A stretch of DNA of 64,000 nucleotides from an uncultured Methylophaga sp. (GTDB lineage: Bacteria; Pseudomonadota; Gammaproteobacteria; Nitrosococcales; Methylophagaceae), in the NCBI GenBank assembly GCA_913055695.1, contig CAJXKF010000001.1, positions 80,354 to 144,353 on the forward strand. Direction: 5' to 3'. Below the pieces are notes generated by a model. It had not been told where the DNA came from. It ran no database searches and saw only the letters and a list, made by a program, of their open reading frames with translations. The position numbers and the translations under genes are program-made. Position 1 is the stretch's first letter. Each line of letters opens with the position of its first letter. Shown here piece by piece: positions 1 through 8,192 of the stretch.

Positions 1-26
1 AAAAAATAACTCTCAGGTGAAAAAAC

Positions 27-620
27 TCAACTCTGTTTTTTAGGTTCTATTTCTCCTGAAATCACCCTCTGAGTTATGCTTGCACACTCTCTCAACATCT
101 CCTCAATCTCATTAAATGACAACTCATGGTATGCCGTAGAAATTCCAGCATTAGTGACCCAAACGGTTTGTTCATCCTGGGCCAACTGATGCCTGGACGT
201 ATTGTATATTTTGTTTAATCTATCAAGTGAGCTACCGTCATCAGTTTCAAACAGGTTTTGGTTAAGCTTTTTTCTAGCCGTATCAAAAGCTTGATATAGC
301 TGCGCGATTGAGGACTCCAAGTGCCCAAGAACTTTAAAGTATGACGACCATCCTGTATTACCTCTCTGAACAAATTGATCTAGTGCTTCTTTAGCAAGCC
401 GGTACTCATCGAAGCTTTTCTCAACTTTCCGAATAAATTGAATAAGGAAGGGTCTGTCAGACTCCTGAATATGGTTTCTAAAAATTACATTACCCACAAA
501 TGAAGTTAGCCATCTATCGGCATCAGGGTATTCTTTGGCCATATCAGCAATATTACTTTCAGTAAGAGCTGTGATTTTTGCTGATACGAAAGTTTCAATT
601 GCGTAACTGGTTAGAGGCAT
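27..620 (-). CDS. Unrecognised protein of integrative-element end (197 aa)
   Basis: I do not recognise this protein. It is soluble, with no signal peptide or membrane segment, and appears mostly alpha-helical and charged. The start at 620 has a GGAG about 12 bases upstream, which is a loose fit. It is the last of three genes read leftwards (1823 to 27) with gaps of 3 to 15 bases, so the three probably share one transcript. The unit is AT-rich compared with the rest of the window and lies between an att-like tRNA-Leu fragment at 2083-2105 and the left edge. That placement suggests cargo of an integrated element. A role in element defence or maintenance is only a guess. Confidence 0.6.
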   Translation of the reverse strand: MPLTSYAIETFVSAKITALTESNIADMAKEYPDADRWLTSFVGNVIFRNHIQESDRPFLIQFIRKVEKSFDEYRLAKEALDQFVQRGNTGWSSYFKVLGHLESSIAQLYQAFDTARKKLNQNLFETDDGSSLDRLNKIYNTSRHQLAQDEQTVWVTNAGISTAYHELSFNEIEEMLRECASITQRVISGEIEPKKQS

Positions 621-635
621 GACTGCTAGTTGCTC

Positions 636-1283
636 CTATGCTTTAAAATCAGTGCAAGTTTTCTGAGCCAAGGTGCTTTGACCAGATAAAAATTCCGATA
701 TGAAATCAGAATAATGAACAAGAATTGTCATTAGCAGTTGAGATAGACCAAATTCATGCTGCTTTTCATCAAAAACTTCTATGAACTTTTCAAGTTCATC
801 CAAAGTGTAATATTTTGATGAGTTGAGCCTTGATATTTCTTTCGCATCAAGATTGTCGATGAAAAGAACCTGCATATCATGCTCAGTCTCAGGTTCGCTT
901 TGTAAAATTATGTTGATAGTCTTTTCAGAAAGTGTGCTTTCAGATAAATGGATGTTGTAATTTCTCAAAAGTTTAAGAAAGTGAAATGCTGGATTTTTAG
1001 ATTTACGTATTAGGTAAGCATTCTCATCCAGTCCGTCATAAAGCTGCCGAATGCATTCTTCAATACTCGAAAATTCGGCTAGTACTGCTCGCACATAGGC
1101 GCATTGTTTAGCAGGTTTTGTAATCATATATTTTCCTGCTTTATCAGAGATCATGCTGGCCATATAAATTGCTGAGCAGAACCTGTCATAAACTTCTTTG
1201 TGCGGTATCAAGCCCTCGCAAGGTTGTGGGATGATTAGGTAGCCCTTATCCATTTTTGGAAACAACGAATAGTCAAAGATCAC
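636..1283 (-). CDS. Unrecognised protein with HEPN-like RNxxxH motif (215 aa)
   Basis: No family is recognised with confidence. The middle of the protein carries LLRNYNIHL (Arg107 to His112), which fits the R-x4-6-H signature of HEPN ribonuclease-like domains, where Asn often follows the Arg. The protein is soluble and helical. The track start at 1283 is a GTG with no strong ribosome binding site; an in-frame ATG at 1253 (MDKGYLII) is a plausible alternative. It sits 3 bases after the upstream gene and 15 bases before the downstream one, so it looks co-transcribed. HEPN proteins on mobile elements often act in toxin-antitoxin or anti-phage systems, but the motif is short and this reading is inference. 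Confidence 0.6.
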   Translation of the reverse strand: MIFDYSLFPKMDKGYLIIPQPCEGLIPHKEVYDRFCSAIYMASMISDKAGKYMITKPAKQCAYVRAVLAEFSSIEECIRQLYDGLDENAYLIRKSKNPAFHFLKLLRNYNIHLSESTLSEKTINIILQSEPETEHDMQVLFIDNLDAKEISRLNSSKYYTLDELEKFIEVFDEKQHEFGLSQLLMTILVHYSDFISEFLSGQSTLAQKTCTDFKA

Positions 1284-1286
1284 GAA

Positions 1287-1823
1287 TCAACCCACACATT
1301 CATGAGTGTTTCCAAACGTTGTTTCTTCGGGGCTTTGCTCCTCTATCTCATCCACCATTACCAATATGTCCTCTGCAAGCAGGTCTAGTACAAGGTTCAT
1401 AGTCCAAGCTTTTCGATTATGCTCAGTTCCTCGAATCTGAGTGCCTACTCTATCCTCATAATCCAAGAATCCTTTCGGATATATTGATTTTGAGAATGTA
1501 TCTGCGTGAATGATTTTGTCGCAAACCTGCTTTAAAGTCGCTGGCCTCTCAACCAGCTCCTCGTCGTAATAAAGCCATGCGCTTCTTTTCAAAGGGGTGT
1601 GAGAAGGCTTTATAGATTTTTGATAAATATTTGTTCGAATAGCTATTGCTAAATGCAGCAGAGTGCTTGATACCAAATTTTGAAGCGTAACATTCGACGC
1701 GTCAGAGAGTTTCAATGATGATGTTGATATCGTGCTTGTTGATAAATCTAGACCATGACAGATAAGACATAGGCGCCTTATTTCATTAAAGTCTTGACGG
1801 TACTTTCCAAATATTTCGTCCAT
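1287..1823 (-). CDS. Unrecognised protein, first gene of element-end operon (178 aa)
   Basis: The function is not recognised. The start at 1823 (MDEIFGKYRQ) is preferred over the longer frame to 1877 because AAAGGA lies about 6 bases upstream. The protein is soluble and helical, with a CDKIIHA segment in the second half that resembles a motif seen in small helical proteins of unknown function. It ends in an acidic stretch. It is the promoter-proximal gene of the three-gene unit and the one nearest the att-like site at 2083-2105. Its AT-rich composition differs from that of the chromosomal genes on the other side of that site. Confidence 0.6.
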   Translation of the reverse strand: MDEIFGKYRQDFNEIRRLCLICHGLDLSTSTISTSSLKLSDASNVTLQNLVSSTLLHLAIAIRTNIYQKSIKPSHTPLKRSAWLYYDEELVERPATLKQVCDKIIHADTFSKSIYPKGFLDYEDRVGTQIRGTEHNRKAWTMNLVLDLLAEDILVMVDEIEEQSPEETTFGNTHECVG

Positions 1824-1958
1824 GATCCTTTCTTGACTGTGTGATTGCGAAGTGAATGAAATTTTACAATGGAACAAGCATGCACACGACTACCCTTCCG
1901 TTTCAACATACCTAACATTCAAAAAGGACGATTAAAACTCATATCACTTATTCTGAAA

Positions 1959-2008
1959 TTGGCACTAAATTGGCACCGGTAAGTGCCAAAAAGTGCCACT
2001 AGGTGCCA
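1959..2008. repeat. Clustered TTGGCAC/GTGCCA repeats, probable integrase arm sites
   Basis: Five copies of a short motif occur in 50 bases: TTGGCAC at 1959-1965 and 1970-1976, then its complement-oriented form GTGCCA at 1983-1988, 1993-1998 and 2003-2008, spaced about 10-11 bases apart. This helical-turn spacing next to an att-like tRNA fragment is what arm-type binding sites of a tyrosine integrase or excisionase look like. The integrase itself is not in the window. Confidence 0.6.
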
Positions 2009-2082
2009 GTTTTTGAAAATGTGAAATTTGCCAGACCGCATTTTTAAAGGATTTACAGCCGATTAGGAAAACTCAGTAAGTT

Positions 2083-2105
2083 TTCGATTCCCACCCTCGG
2101 TACCA
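2083..2105 (+). other. tRNA-Leu 3'-end fragment, probable attR of an integrative element
   Basis: The 23 bases from TTCGATT to GGTACCA match the T-loop, 3' T-stem, acceptor strand and CCA of a tRNA-Leu of the GAG type (ending CCTCGGTACCA). The bases just upstream cannot form the 5' T-stem and no other tRNA part precedes it, so it is not a gene. Elements that integrate in the 3' end of a tRNA leave such a duplicate at their far end. The orientation implies that the intact tRNA-Leu and the integrase lie to the left, outside the window. Confidence 0.75.
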
Positions 2106-2133
2106 AAATTGTCTCTTTTGTCGAGCTTTTATA

Positions 2134-2508
2134 TCAATAGCGTTGGACTTTAATCGATTCCAACAGGCTCATTGGGCTGAAAGGCTTAACGAAATAAGCA
2201 TCTGCTCCAGCCTCCCCTCCTATTCGAATGTCTTCGGTCTGACCTTTAGCACTGAGCAGAATGATTTTGATGTGGGCTGTTTTGGGATTGGCTTTCAACC
2301 TGCGGCAGAGTTCTACACCGTCCATTTCACCGGGCATCATAATATCCAGAATCATGACATCCGGCTTAATCTCGGCCACCATGGCTAGTGCTTCAGCGGC
2401 ATCAGTGGCTTCGTATAAATCAAAATCACTGAATTCCAGTGTCATTTTCAATAATTCACGTAAGGTTTCATGATCGTCAACGATAAGTAATTTCTGTTTA
2501 TCAGCCAT
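2134..2508 (-). CDS. Single-domain response regulator (CheY-like)
   Basis: A 124-residue receiver domain with nothing else attached. The acidic pair is at Asp11-Asp12, the phospho-acceptor lies in MILDIMMPG near residue 55, the conserved Ser is in LLSAKG, and Lys is in VKPFSP. It has no DNA-binding or enzymatic output domain, so it must act through a partner protein. Its start overlaps the end of the upstream histidine kinase by 8 bases, which indicates translational coupling and that the two are a pair. It is the first chromosomal gene after the att-like site. Confidence 0.9.
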   Translation of the reverse strand: MADKQKLLIVDDHETLRELLKMTLEFSDFDLYEATDAAEALAMVAEIKPDVMILDIMMPGEMDGVELCRRLKANPKTAHIKIILLSAKGQTEDIRIGGEAGADAYFVKPFSPMSLLESIKVQRY

Positions 2509-4252
2509 GTGCTTTTAGCTCCACCATACTGTCAGCTGTGGGAATCCATAGCGTGACTTGTGTGCCCTGCCCCAGCTGACTGGTGATCTCCATATGACCG
2601 CTATGTAGAGAGATGATTTCACTGGTCAGCGCCATGCCCAGTCCCGTTCCCGGAATTGAGCCCGTATTATCTGCGCGATAGAACTTCTCACCGACATGAG
2701 CGAGTTGCTCTTCGCTCATGCCAATGCCCTGATCGCTTACCCGTATGCCGAACCAGCCAGTTCCCTCTTCTTCGTCCTGTTGCACCAGGGTGTCAACAAT
2801 GACAATACCGCCTTCCTGTGAATATTTGTAAGCATTGCTCAGAATATTCATCAAAGCCTGTTTCAGTTTATAAGCATCAAACCAGATTGGAGACCAGGCT
2901 GCCTCATCAGGCTGATAGATTAGCTGACATTGTTTATCACCGCCCGAGATCAAGTCGCAACACTCGTTAACCACGGCGGTGGCATCCCCTTTTTCCAGCT
3001 TTAATACGCCGTCGCTGCGAGCTTCGATTCTGGCAATATCGAGCAAATCATCCACCAGGTGTTTCAGGTTTTGCGACTGGCGGTTAATGGTCTCTGCTAC
3101 GAATCGGGTTTTTTCCTGATCGTAATCATTCATCATCAGTAATTCACTGAACCCCATCACACTTGCCAATGGTGTTCTCAGCTCATGCGCAGCGGTGGTA
3201 AGAAATTCGCTCTTCATGCGGTCAATTTCGCTTTCATGAGTGATATCACGTAAATAAAAAACCTCAGAAAAGGTTTTCCCATCCGGGCTGTCGACCTGTT
3301 TTCTGATACAACGAAGAATTTTGAACTCAGGGGTGTGAACACGAAAATCAGATAACTCAATCAGGTTATCCAAGCTTCGAATATCGGCATGTGTGCGCTT
3401 GTCCAGAATACTGACAAGCAGGGTTTCAAACTCTCTTAGAGGCTTACCACAGAGATTCCTGGCGCCAGTGCCCAGAATATTGAGCAAGGCCGGGCTTGTG
3501 AAGCTAATGCGTTTATTCGATGATACCAGCAGAATACCATCCGGGCTGAGATTGATAGCTTCATATTTTTCACGGATCTGCCACATCATCTGCTCGAAGG
3601 CGCGACCTGTGGAAGCAATTTCATCGTTCCCCTGCAAAGGCAGTACGACGTCATTTTCACCGGCGGCAAAACGGTTGGATGCATGCTCCAGCAGTTGTAT
3701 ACGGCGGGCGATTCTTCCGGCCAGAATCCAGGTAACAAGCAGAGCAATAAGGGTCATGACGATCGCTGCCGTGGCTAGTTTTCGATTCGCATCCAGCAGC
3801 AGTGCCCTCTCATCCTCAATCGAAAAACTCACCAAGGCCTTACCGACGGTGGTGCCTTCAATATCGAACCGATAAACGACATCAAAAAAGCCGTCCCTTG
3901 CTCTCATCAGATTTCTATCCGCTTTGAACTCACGCTCAGGGTAATCAGCACTGCGAAGCTCGACCAATGGATCGTCATAGGAATAAACCTGGACATAATC
4001 CACCTGTTCGATAGCGAGGATCGATGAGGCGGCATCATTCACCGCCGTCAGATTTTCAGACAGGACATTCGGTTTGAGTGTGGTCGTGATTAATTCGGTC
4101 AGACTATCGGTCTGAACCATAAATTGCTCGCTGAGTGAATTCACCAGAATCTTCTGGCTCGCGAAATAAAGCACTAAAAGGAAAGTGACAAAGAGCAGAA
4201 AGGTGAGGCTCAGTGTCTTGAGGCGGAATGAGCCTTTAACTCGTTGCTTCAT
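2501..4252 (-). CDS. Membrane sensor histidine kinase
   Basis: A 583-residue inner-membrane kinase. Membrane segments lie near residues 13-32 and 160-180, enclosing a periplasmic sensor of about 125 residues. HAMP follows (about 178-232), then a PAS-like region (about 232-340), the dimerisation/phospho-acceptor domain with AAHELRTPLASV (His356), and the ATPase domain with an N-box (ILSNAYKYS), DQGIGM and GTGLGMAL. The ATG at 4252 has AGAGG upstream and is preferred over the TTG just before it. The kinase sits between a periplasmic binding protein gene (21 bases upstream) and a receiver-only regulator (overlapping). This suggests ligand sensing through the binding protein, as in other binding-protein/kinase pairs. 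Confidence 0.92.
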   Translation of the reverse strand: MKQRVKGSFRLKTLSLTFLLFVTFLLVLYFASQKILVNSLSEQFMVQTDSLTELITTTLKPNVLSENLTAVNDAASSILAIEQVDYVQVYSYDDPLVELRSADYPEREFKADRNLMRARDGFFDVVYRFDIEGTTVGKALVSFSIEDERALLLDANRKLATAAIVMTLIALLVTWILAGRIARRIQLLEHASNRFAAGENDVVLPLQGNDEIASTGRAFEQMMWQIREKYEAINLSPDGILLVSSNKRISFTSPALLNILGTGARNLCGKPLREFETLLVSILDKRTHADIRSLDNLIELSDFRVHTPEFKILRCIRKQVDSPDGKTFSEVFYLRDITHESEIDRMKSEFLTTAAHELRTPLASVMGFSELLMMNDYDQEKTRFVAETINRQSQNLKHLVDDLLDIARIEARSDGVLKLEKGDATAVVNECCDLISGGDKQCQLIYQPDEAAWSPIWFDAYKLKQALMNILSNAYKYSQEGGIVIVDTLVQQDEEEGTGWFGIRVSDQGIGMSEEQLAHVGEKFYRADNTGSIPGTGLGMALTSEIISLHSGHMEITSQLGQGTQVTLWIPTADSMVELKAHG

Positions 4253-4273
4253 CAACCTCTCCCATGTCGAGGT

Positions 4274-5047
4274 CTAATCGCCTGCCTGAACAGGAGCTCT
4301 GACAGACTTAACATGGACCCTGGATGCATTTCCCTCTGTTTCAGCGCCTTCAGCAATTTTTTCAAGTGCCGCAGTGAGTTTATTGATATGAAGGCGAGAC
4401 GTACTCTGAGGAAACGTCATTACATAGCTGTGGTTGTTGGTGGTTCGCCAGAGAATACTGAAAAGCTTATCGCTGTTGTTCAATTCACAGACAGGAACCA
4501 AACCGGCAACGTGCAGTTTTTCAGCAATAGACTGCAGAATTTTGTCATAGGACTGTACGTTATCTCTTAAAGCAGTAACTCCATTCTCACTCAGATGTTT
4601 GTCCAGTGCGGTGATGTTACTGGCTTTTTCATCCTGTTTAACAGCGAGCAAGCCGCCCTCAATATGACTGAGCACTTTCGTCTCGCTATTTGCAACCAAA
4701 ACCATGTCTGTCGTTTTCTGGTCGTTAGTCAGCTCGGCCAGATAACTGAGCTTATGTTTTTGTCTGAAAATGGTGAATAAGTATTGGTCAGTGACCACTA
4801 AATCATACTCACCGGCTGAGAGGCGCTGATTAAATTCGAGTAAATCGGGGGCAGTAGCAAAGCGAAGCGCGACGCCACTTTCTGTTTCAAGCTGGTCCAG
4901 AAACGGTATCCAGAACTCTGCCAGAGAAACACTATTTTCACCATTAGGGGAGACACCCACTTTGAGTGGGTTGATATTGGCAGAGACAGCCGGTACTGAG
5001 AAAGCTATCAGCCCAAGAATCAGAACAAAATGTAACGGTTTTCTCAT
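4274..5047 (-). CDS. Periplasmic substrate-binding protein, PhnD-like
   Basis: A 257-residue exported protein with an N-terminal signal peptide (cleavage likely after VSA near residue 22). The mature protein begins NPLKVGVSPNGENS, and the AEFWIPFLDQLETESGVAL, QRLSAGEYDLVVTDQYLF pattern is typical of the PhnD/phosphonate-type periplasmic binding fold. The start at 5047 is chosen over 5068 because AGAGGG lies just upstream of this ATG. No ABC permease or ATPase gene is adjacent; instead it is followed by a histidine kinase and a response regulator. It therefore probably serves as the sensory binding protein of that kinase rather than in import. The ligand cannot be read from the sequence. Confidence 0.8.
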   Translation of the reverse strand: MRKPLHFVLILGLIAFSVPAVSANINPLKVGVSPNGENSVSLAEFWIPFLDQLETESGVALRFATAPDLLEFNQRLSAGEYDLVVTDQYLFTIFRQKHKLSYLAELTNDQKTTDMVLVANSETKVLSHIEGGLLAVKQDEKASNITALDKHLSENGVTALRDNVQSYDKILQSIAEKLHVAGLVPVCELNNSDKLFSILWRTTNNHSYVMTFPQSTSRLHINKLTAALEKIAEGAETEGNASRVHVKSVRAPVQAGD

Positions 5048-5332
5048 TAATCCCTCTTCAACCAGCAAATACCAGAACCATCCAGGTAGACGGGATGAGT
5101 CACTTAGTAACTGATATCTAGTCCGGTGCTTAAGAGCAGCCCGGGGCTGTCACAGCTGATTGAATAAAGAATTTCCATATCCTTTCCTTTCAAAGCATTT
5201 GCTGGTCTGAACGCTATCAGTGAGCTGGTTTCCGAATGCCCCAGCCGCACATTGAGATTCTGCTTTAAAAGTCGAAATATGACAAGTTTAAATAGCTTAA
5301 AAACCGAAATTAGTGAAACATGTCGCAGATTT

Positions 5333-5953
5333 TTATGTATGCGTACTCACATGCTCATTAACAAGACGTTGGATCCTGGCAAAAGGGATTGGTTTCTCCT
5401 CGACAATAACATTCTCAGGAAGGTCATAATCCTGATGTATTTCGTCTTTATTCAGACCGGTCACTACAACAATCTGACAGTGATCCATATCGGGATTCTG
5501 CTGAATAACATTGATCATATGGGCACCATCCATACGCGGCATACGCAGGTCAGTAATGATGATGTCCGGCTTCTTGGAACCGATTTGCAACAAGGCATCA
5601 TATCCATCATGGGCTAGAAAAACTTCCGTTTTCGGCGTTTGCCAGCTCTCGATCTGCATCTGGTAAAGCTTGAGCAGGTCTTTGTCATCATCAACTATCA
5701 TCACTCTGACCAGATCATCATCCGCACGAGCAGATGTTGGCGAAGCATCATTTGCCACATTGGCTGGTTCATCTCTTCTGCCCTTGCCCAGTTCCCGCGC
5801 TAAGCGGTCAACTTCCTGTGCGGTGATACGTCGGTGACCGCCTAATGTTTTAGTCACCTTAATCATGCCACTGTCAGCCCACATCTGAATGGTACGCGGC
5901 GTGACACCGAAAATTCTGGCGACCTTGGTTGTTGTGTAGAGTTGCTCTTCCAT
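5333..5953 (-). CDS. MerR-type helix-turn-helix fused to a receiver domain
   Basis: A 206-residue protein with an unusual order. Residues 5-52 form a MerR/excisionase-type winged helix (TTTKVARIFGVTPRTIQMW, then GGHRRIT), followed by a short polar linker and a receiver domain from about residue 82, with the acidic cluster VDDD and phospho-acceptor Asp135 in ITDLRMPRMD. Canonical response regulators carry the receiver first. The usual C-terminal Lys region reads VEEKPIP, which keeps the Lys-Pro. No kinase is immediately adjacent, but the PhnD-kinase operon lies downstream on the same strand. It is probably a phosphorylation-controlled transcription factor. Confidence 0.85.
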   Translation of the reverse strand: MEEQLYTTTKVARIFGVTPRTIQMWADSGMIKVTKTLGGHRRITAQEVDRLARELGKGRRDEPANVANDASPTSARADDDLVRVMIVDDDKDLLKLYQMQIESWQTPKTEVFLAHDGYDALLQIGSKKPDIIITDLRMPRMDGAHMINVIQQNPDMDHCQIVVVTGLNKDEIHQDYDLPENVIVEEKPIPFARIQRLVNEHVSTHT

Positions 5954-6611
5954 ATTTAATTTTCTGCCCTAAAACCTTGCACGCAACATTTTATATAACT
6001 TGCCTGCTCAATGCTTTAAAAATTATACGCCCGATGATATTGTTGTTTTCTGCTTTTTCTGAATAAACCTGAAACAGTTCACAGATTCAAATGAGATAAA
6101 AGTTTAATGATCCATCATTAAATGTCAGGAAAATGTGAATGCTCTGTCTTTATGACGATTATTCGCCGGCAGCGATCGTATTCAATCAATACGGAGAAAT
6201 TGTTTAGCGCAACTCGCGGGCAAAAGCGCTGTTACCTGAATCCCACATCCGCTCAATTTCATGCAGCAAAATCCGGTTGATCACGGCAAGTCTGCTAGAC
6301 GGCTTGATTAGGTCGCCTTTCAGTTTTCATGCCGACATGGACTACAGTCAACGTTTACTTTGCCATCTCCATCAACATCACAACAGCTATACACTAATTT
6401 TTGTCCGCGCCAGTCATCGTGATGTCGTAAAACCACACCTTTCAGCGTTTTGGCGTCAATTCTCTTACAAAGAGTAAGAGTATAGCAAATACAAAAGTTA
6501 AATCAGACAGTTGCTTTACTCTCTTAACCGCTGACCAAAGTGACTTTGCTAATCCACTCTACTCGCGTAAGCTGAAGTCAAAGAACGATTTTCTGATTGA
6601 AGGAGATGTGT
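5954..6611. other. 658-base stretch without a credible gene
   Basis: The open frame on + at 6277-6477 has no ribosome binding site and an unremarkable composition, so I do not call it. The stretch holds the inverted repeat at 6105-6120 and a small hairpin, CTCTTAC-AAAGA-GTAAGAG, at 6462-6480. It should contain the divergent promoters of the MerR-receiver gene and the DUF2789-fumC pair. I see nothing else. Confidence 0.5.
6105..6120. promoter_or_regulatory. Perfect inverted repeat upstream of the MerR-receiver gene
   Basis: TAATGAT-CC-ATCATTA is a perfect 7-bp inverted repeat with a 2-base spacer, about 150 bases upstream of the MerR-receiver start at 5953. Size and symmetry fit a dimeric regulator site. 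Assignment to any protein is inference. Confidence 0.35.
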
Positions 6612-6842
6612 ATGGAAGCGACTTTTCATTCACTGGAAAATCTGTTTCTTCAGCTTGGACTCGATAATGATCCGGCAGCCATCGATGCCTTTATCAGAGA
6701 GAACAAGCTGAAGCAGGATGAAGCATTGGTAGATGCCCCTTTCTGGACGACCAGCCAGGCCGCTTTTATTGAGGAGTGTCTGAGCGATGATTCGGACTGG
6801 GCAGAAGTCGCCGATCAACTCAACGTTCTACTGCATGAGTGA
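6612..6842 (+). CDS. DUF2789 family small protein
   Basis: A 76-residue acidic protein starting MEATFHSLENLFLQLGL, the recognisable N-terminus of the DUF2789 family, whose function is unknown. AAGGAG lies 8 bases before the ATG at 6612, which decides this start over the upstream in-frame codon. Its stop overlaps the fumC start (ATG at 6835), so the two genes are translationally coupled. There are no membrane segments or metal-binding motifs. Confidence 0.85.
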   Translation: MEATFHSLENLFLQLGLDNDPAAIDAFIRENKLKQDEALVDAPFWTTSQAAFIEECLSDDSDWAEVADQLNVLLHE

Positions 6843-8190
6843 CGCGACTCCCCGACCTGAACTGACGCTGTGGGGTCAGCAAACAGATTCTGCTCTGCAT
6901 CATTTCCGTGTCGGCCAGGAAACGCTGCCACAGGCAATGATCCATGCCTACGGCCTGGTTAAATTTTGCGCCGCTGATACCCATCAACAACATGGCAGGC
7001 TGGATCCGCTGCTAGCGCAAGCTATTAAAAAAGCAGCCCGCCAACTTTTTGAGGGTGAACTGGATAATCAGTTTCCTATTTCACTGTGGCAGTCCGGCTC
7101 AGGCACCCAGTCACATATGAATGTCAACGAGGTGCTGGCAAGTCTGGCCACCCAAATCCTGGAAGGCAAACATCAGGTTCATCCCAATGATCACTGCAAT
7201 CTAGGGCAGTCTACCAATGACAGCTTTCCGACAGCACTGCATATTGCCTGTGTTTGTTTGCTGGAGAATGCGCTGTTGCCATCACTCAAACAGCTCAGAG
7301 AACGCTTTGAGATGCAGTCCAGGCGCTGGCAAAGTGTGCTCAAGACGGGCAGAACTCACTTGCAGGATGCGACGCCGATTTCGCTGGGTCAGGAAATGTC
7401 TGCTTATGCAGCCCAACTGAATCACGCCGAACAGCAGATTGCGGCGGATTTACCGGCCTTACTGGCGTTGACCATGGGTGGCACTGCAGTCGGTACCGGT
7501 ATTAACAGCCGCCAGGAGTTTGCTGCCACATTCTGCAGCGGGCTGAATGAAATGACAGGGTTTGAATTCAGACCCAGTGATAACTTTTTTGCCACTCAGG
7601 CCAGTCATGATGCGATTGTGTCCCTCTCGGGCAGCCTTAATACACTTGCCAGCAGTCTCAACAAAATCGCCAGTGACTTACGGCTGATGGCTTCCGGGCC
7701 ACGCTGCGGACTGGCTGAACTGAGTTTGCCTGCTAATGAGCCAGGCTCTTCCATCATGCCGGGCAAGGTGAATCCCTCCCAGTGTGAAATGCTGAATATG
7801 GTCTGCGCCCAGGTAATGGGCAACCACCTGACTATCACCATTGCCAATGCCCAGGGCCAGTTTCAACTCAATACCTTTAAACCGGTGATGGCGCTCAATA
7901 TCATTCAATCTCTGGAATTGCTGGCTGATGCCATCACCAGTTTCGATCAGTTCTGTATCAGTGGCATCGAAGCAAATGAGGAAAATCTGGCAGCGACCAT
8001 GGATCAGAGCCTGATGCTGGCGACGGCATTAACGCCACATCTTGGCTACGACAAAGTAACTCAAATCGTTCACTACGCCAGCGAACAAAAATGCAGCCTG
8101 CGTCAGGCGGTGATCGACTCAGAGGCTATGAGCGCTGAAGATTACGACAGACTTATTCGTCCCCAGGCGATGATTTATCCAAGCCAGTAA
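6835..8190 (+). CDS. fumC: Class II fumarate hydratase
   Basis: A 451-residue cytosolic enzyme that interconverts fumarate and L-malate in the TCA cycle; it is the iron-free, oxidant-resistant class. The fumarase/aspartase signature GSSIMPGKVNP is intact, as are SGSGTQSHMNVNEV, STNDSFPTALH and the KTGRTHLQDATPISL segment with the catalytic His. The length is slightly under the usual 460. The start at 6835 (MSDATPRPEL) overlaps the DUF2789 stop, giving coupled translation; the longer frame from 6787 lies inside DUF2789. It fits with the malic enzyme and methylcitrate genes elsewhere in the window. Confidence 0.95.
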   Translation: MSDATPRPELTLWGQQTDSALHHFRVGQETLPQAMIHAYGLVKFCAADTHQQHGRLDPLLAQAIKKAARQLFEGELDNQFPISLWQSGSGTQSHMNVNEVLASLATQILEGKHQVHPNDHCNLGQSTNDSFPTALHIACVCLLENALLPSLKQLRERFEMQSRRWQSVLKTGRTHLQDATPISLGQEMSAYAAQLNHAEQQIAADLPALLALTMGGTAVGTGINSRQEFAATFCSGLNEMTGFEFRPSDNFFATQASHDAIVSLSGSLNTLASSLNKIASDLRLMASGPRCGLAELSLPANEPGSSIMPGKVNPSQCEMLNMVCAQVMGNHLTITIANAQGQFQLNTFKPVMALNIIQSLELLADAITSFDQFCISGIEANEENLAATMDQSLMLATALTPHLGYDKVTQIVHYASEQKCSLRQAVIDSEAMSAEDYDRLIRPQAMIYPSQ

Positions 8191-8192
8191 GC

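Larger units (their letters stand above)
1878..2133. other. Gene-free junction between element and chromosome
   Basis: No coding frame is credible here. It holds the repeat cluster (1959-2008), the tRNA-Leu fragment (2083-2105), and presumably the promoter of the leftward three-gene unit. Confidence 0.6.

Noticed and set aside
1959-2008. A CRISPR array
   Set aside because: The repeats are only 6-7 bases, occur in both orientations and have spacings of about 10 bases. No CRISPR array was seen anywhere in the window.
2020-2105. A complete tRNA-Leu gene
   Set aside because: Only the T-loop to CCA part is present; the 5' T-stem strand does not pair and there are no D or anticodon arms upstream.
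6277-6477. A 66-residue protein on the plus strand
   Set aside because: No ribosome binding site, no recognisable features, and it lies in a likely promoter region.
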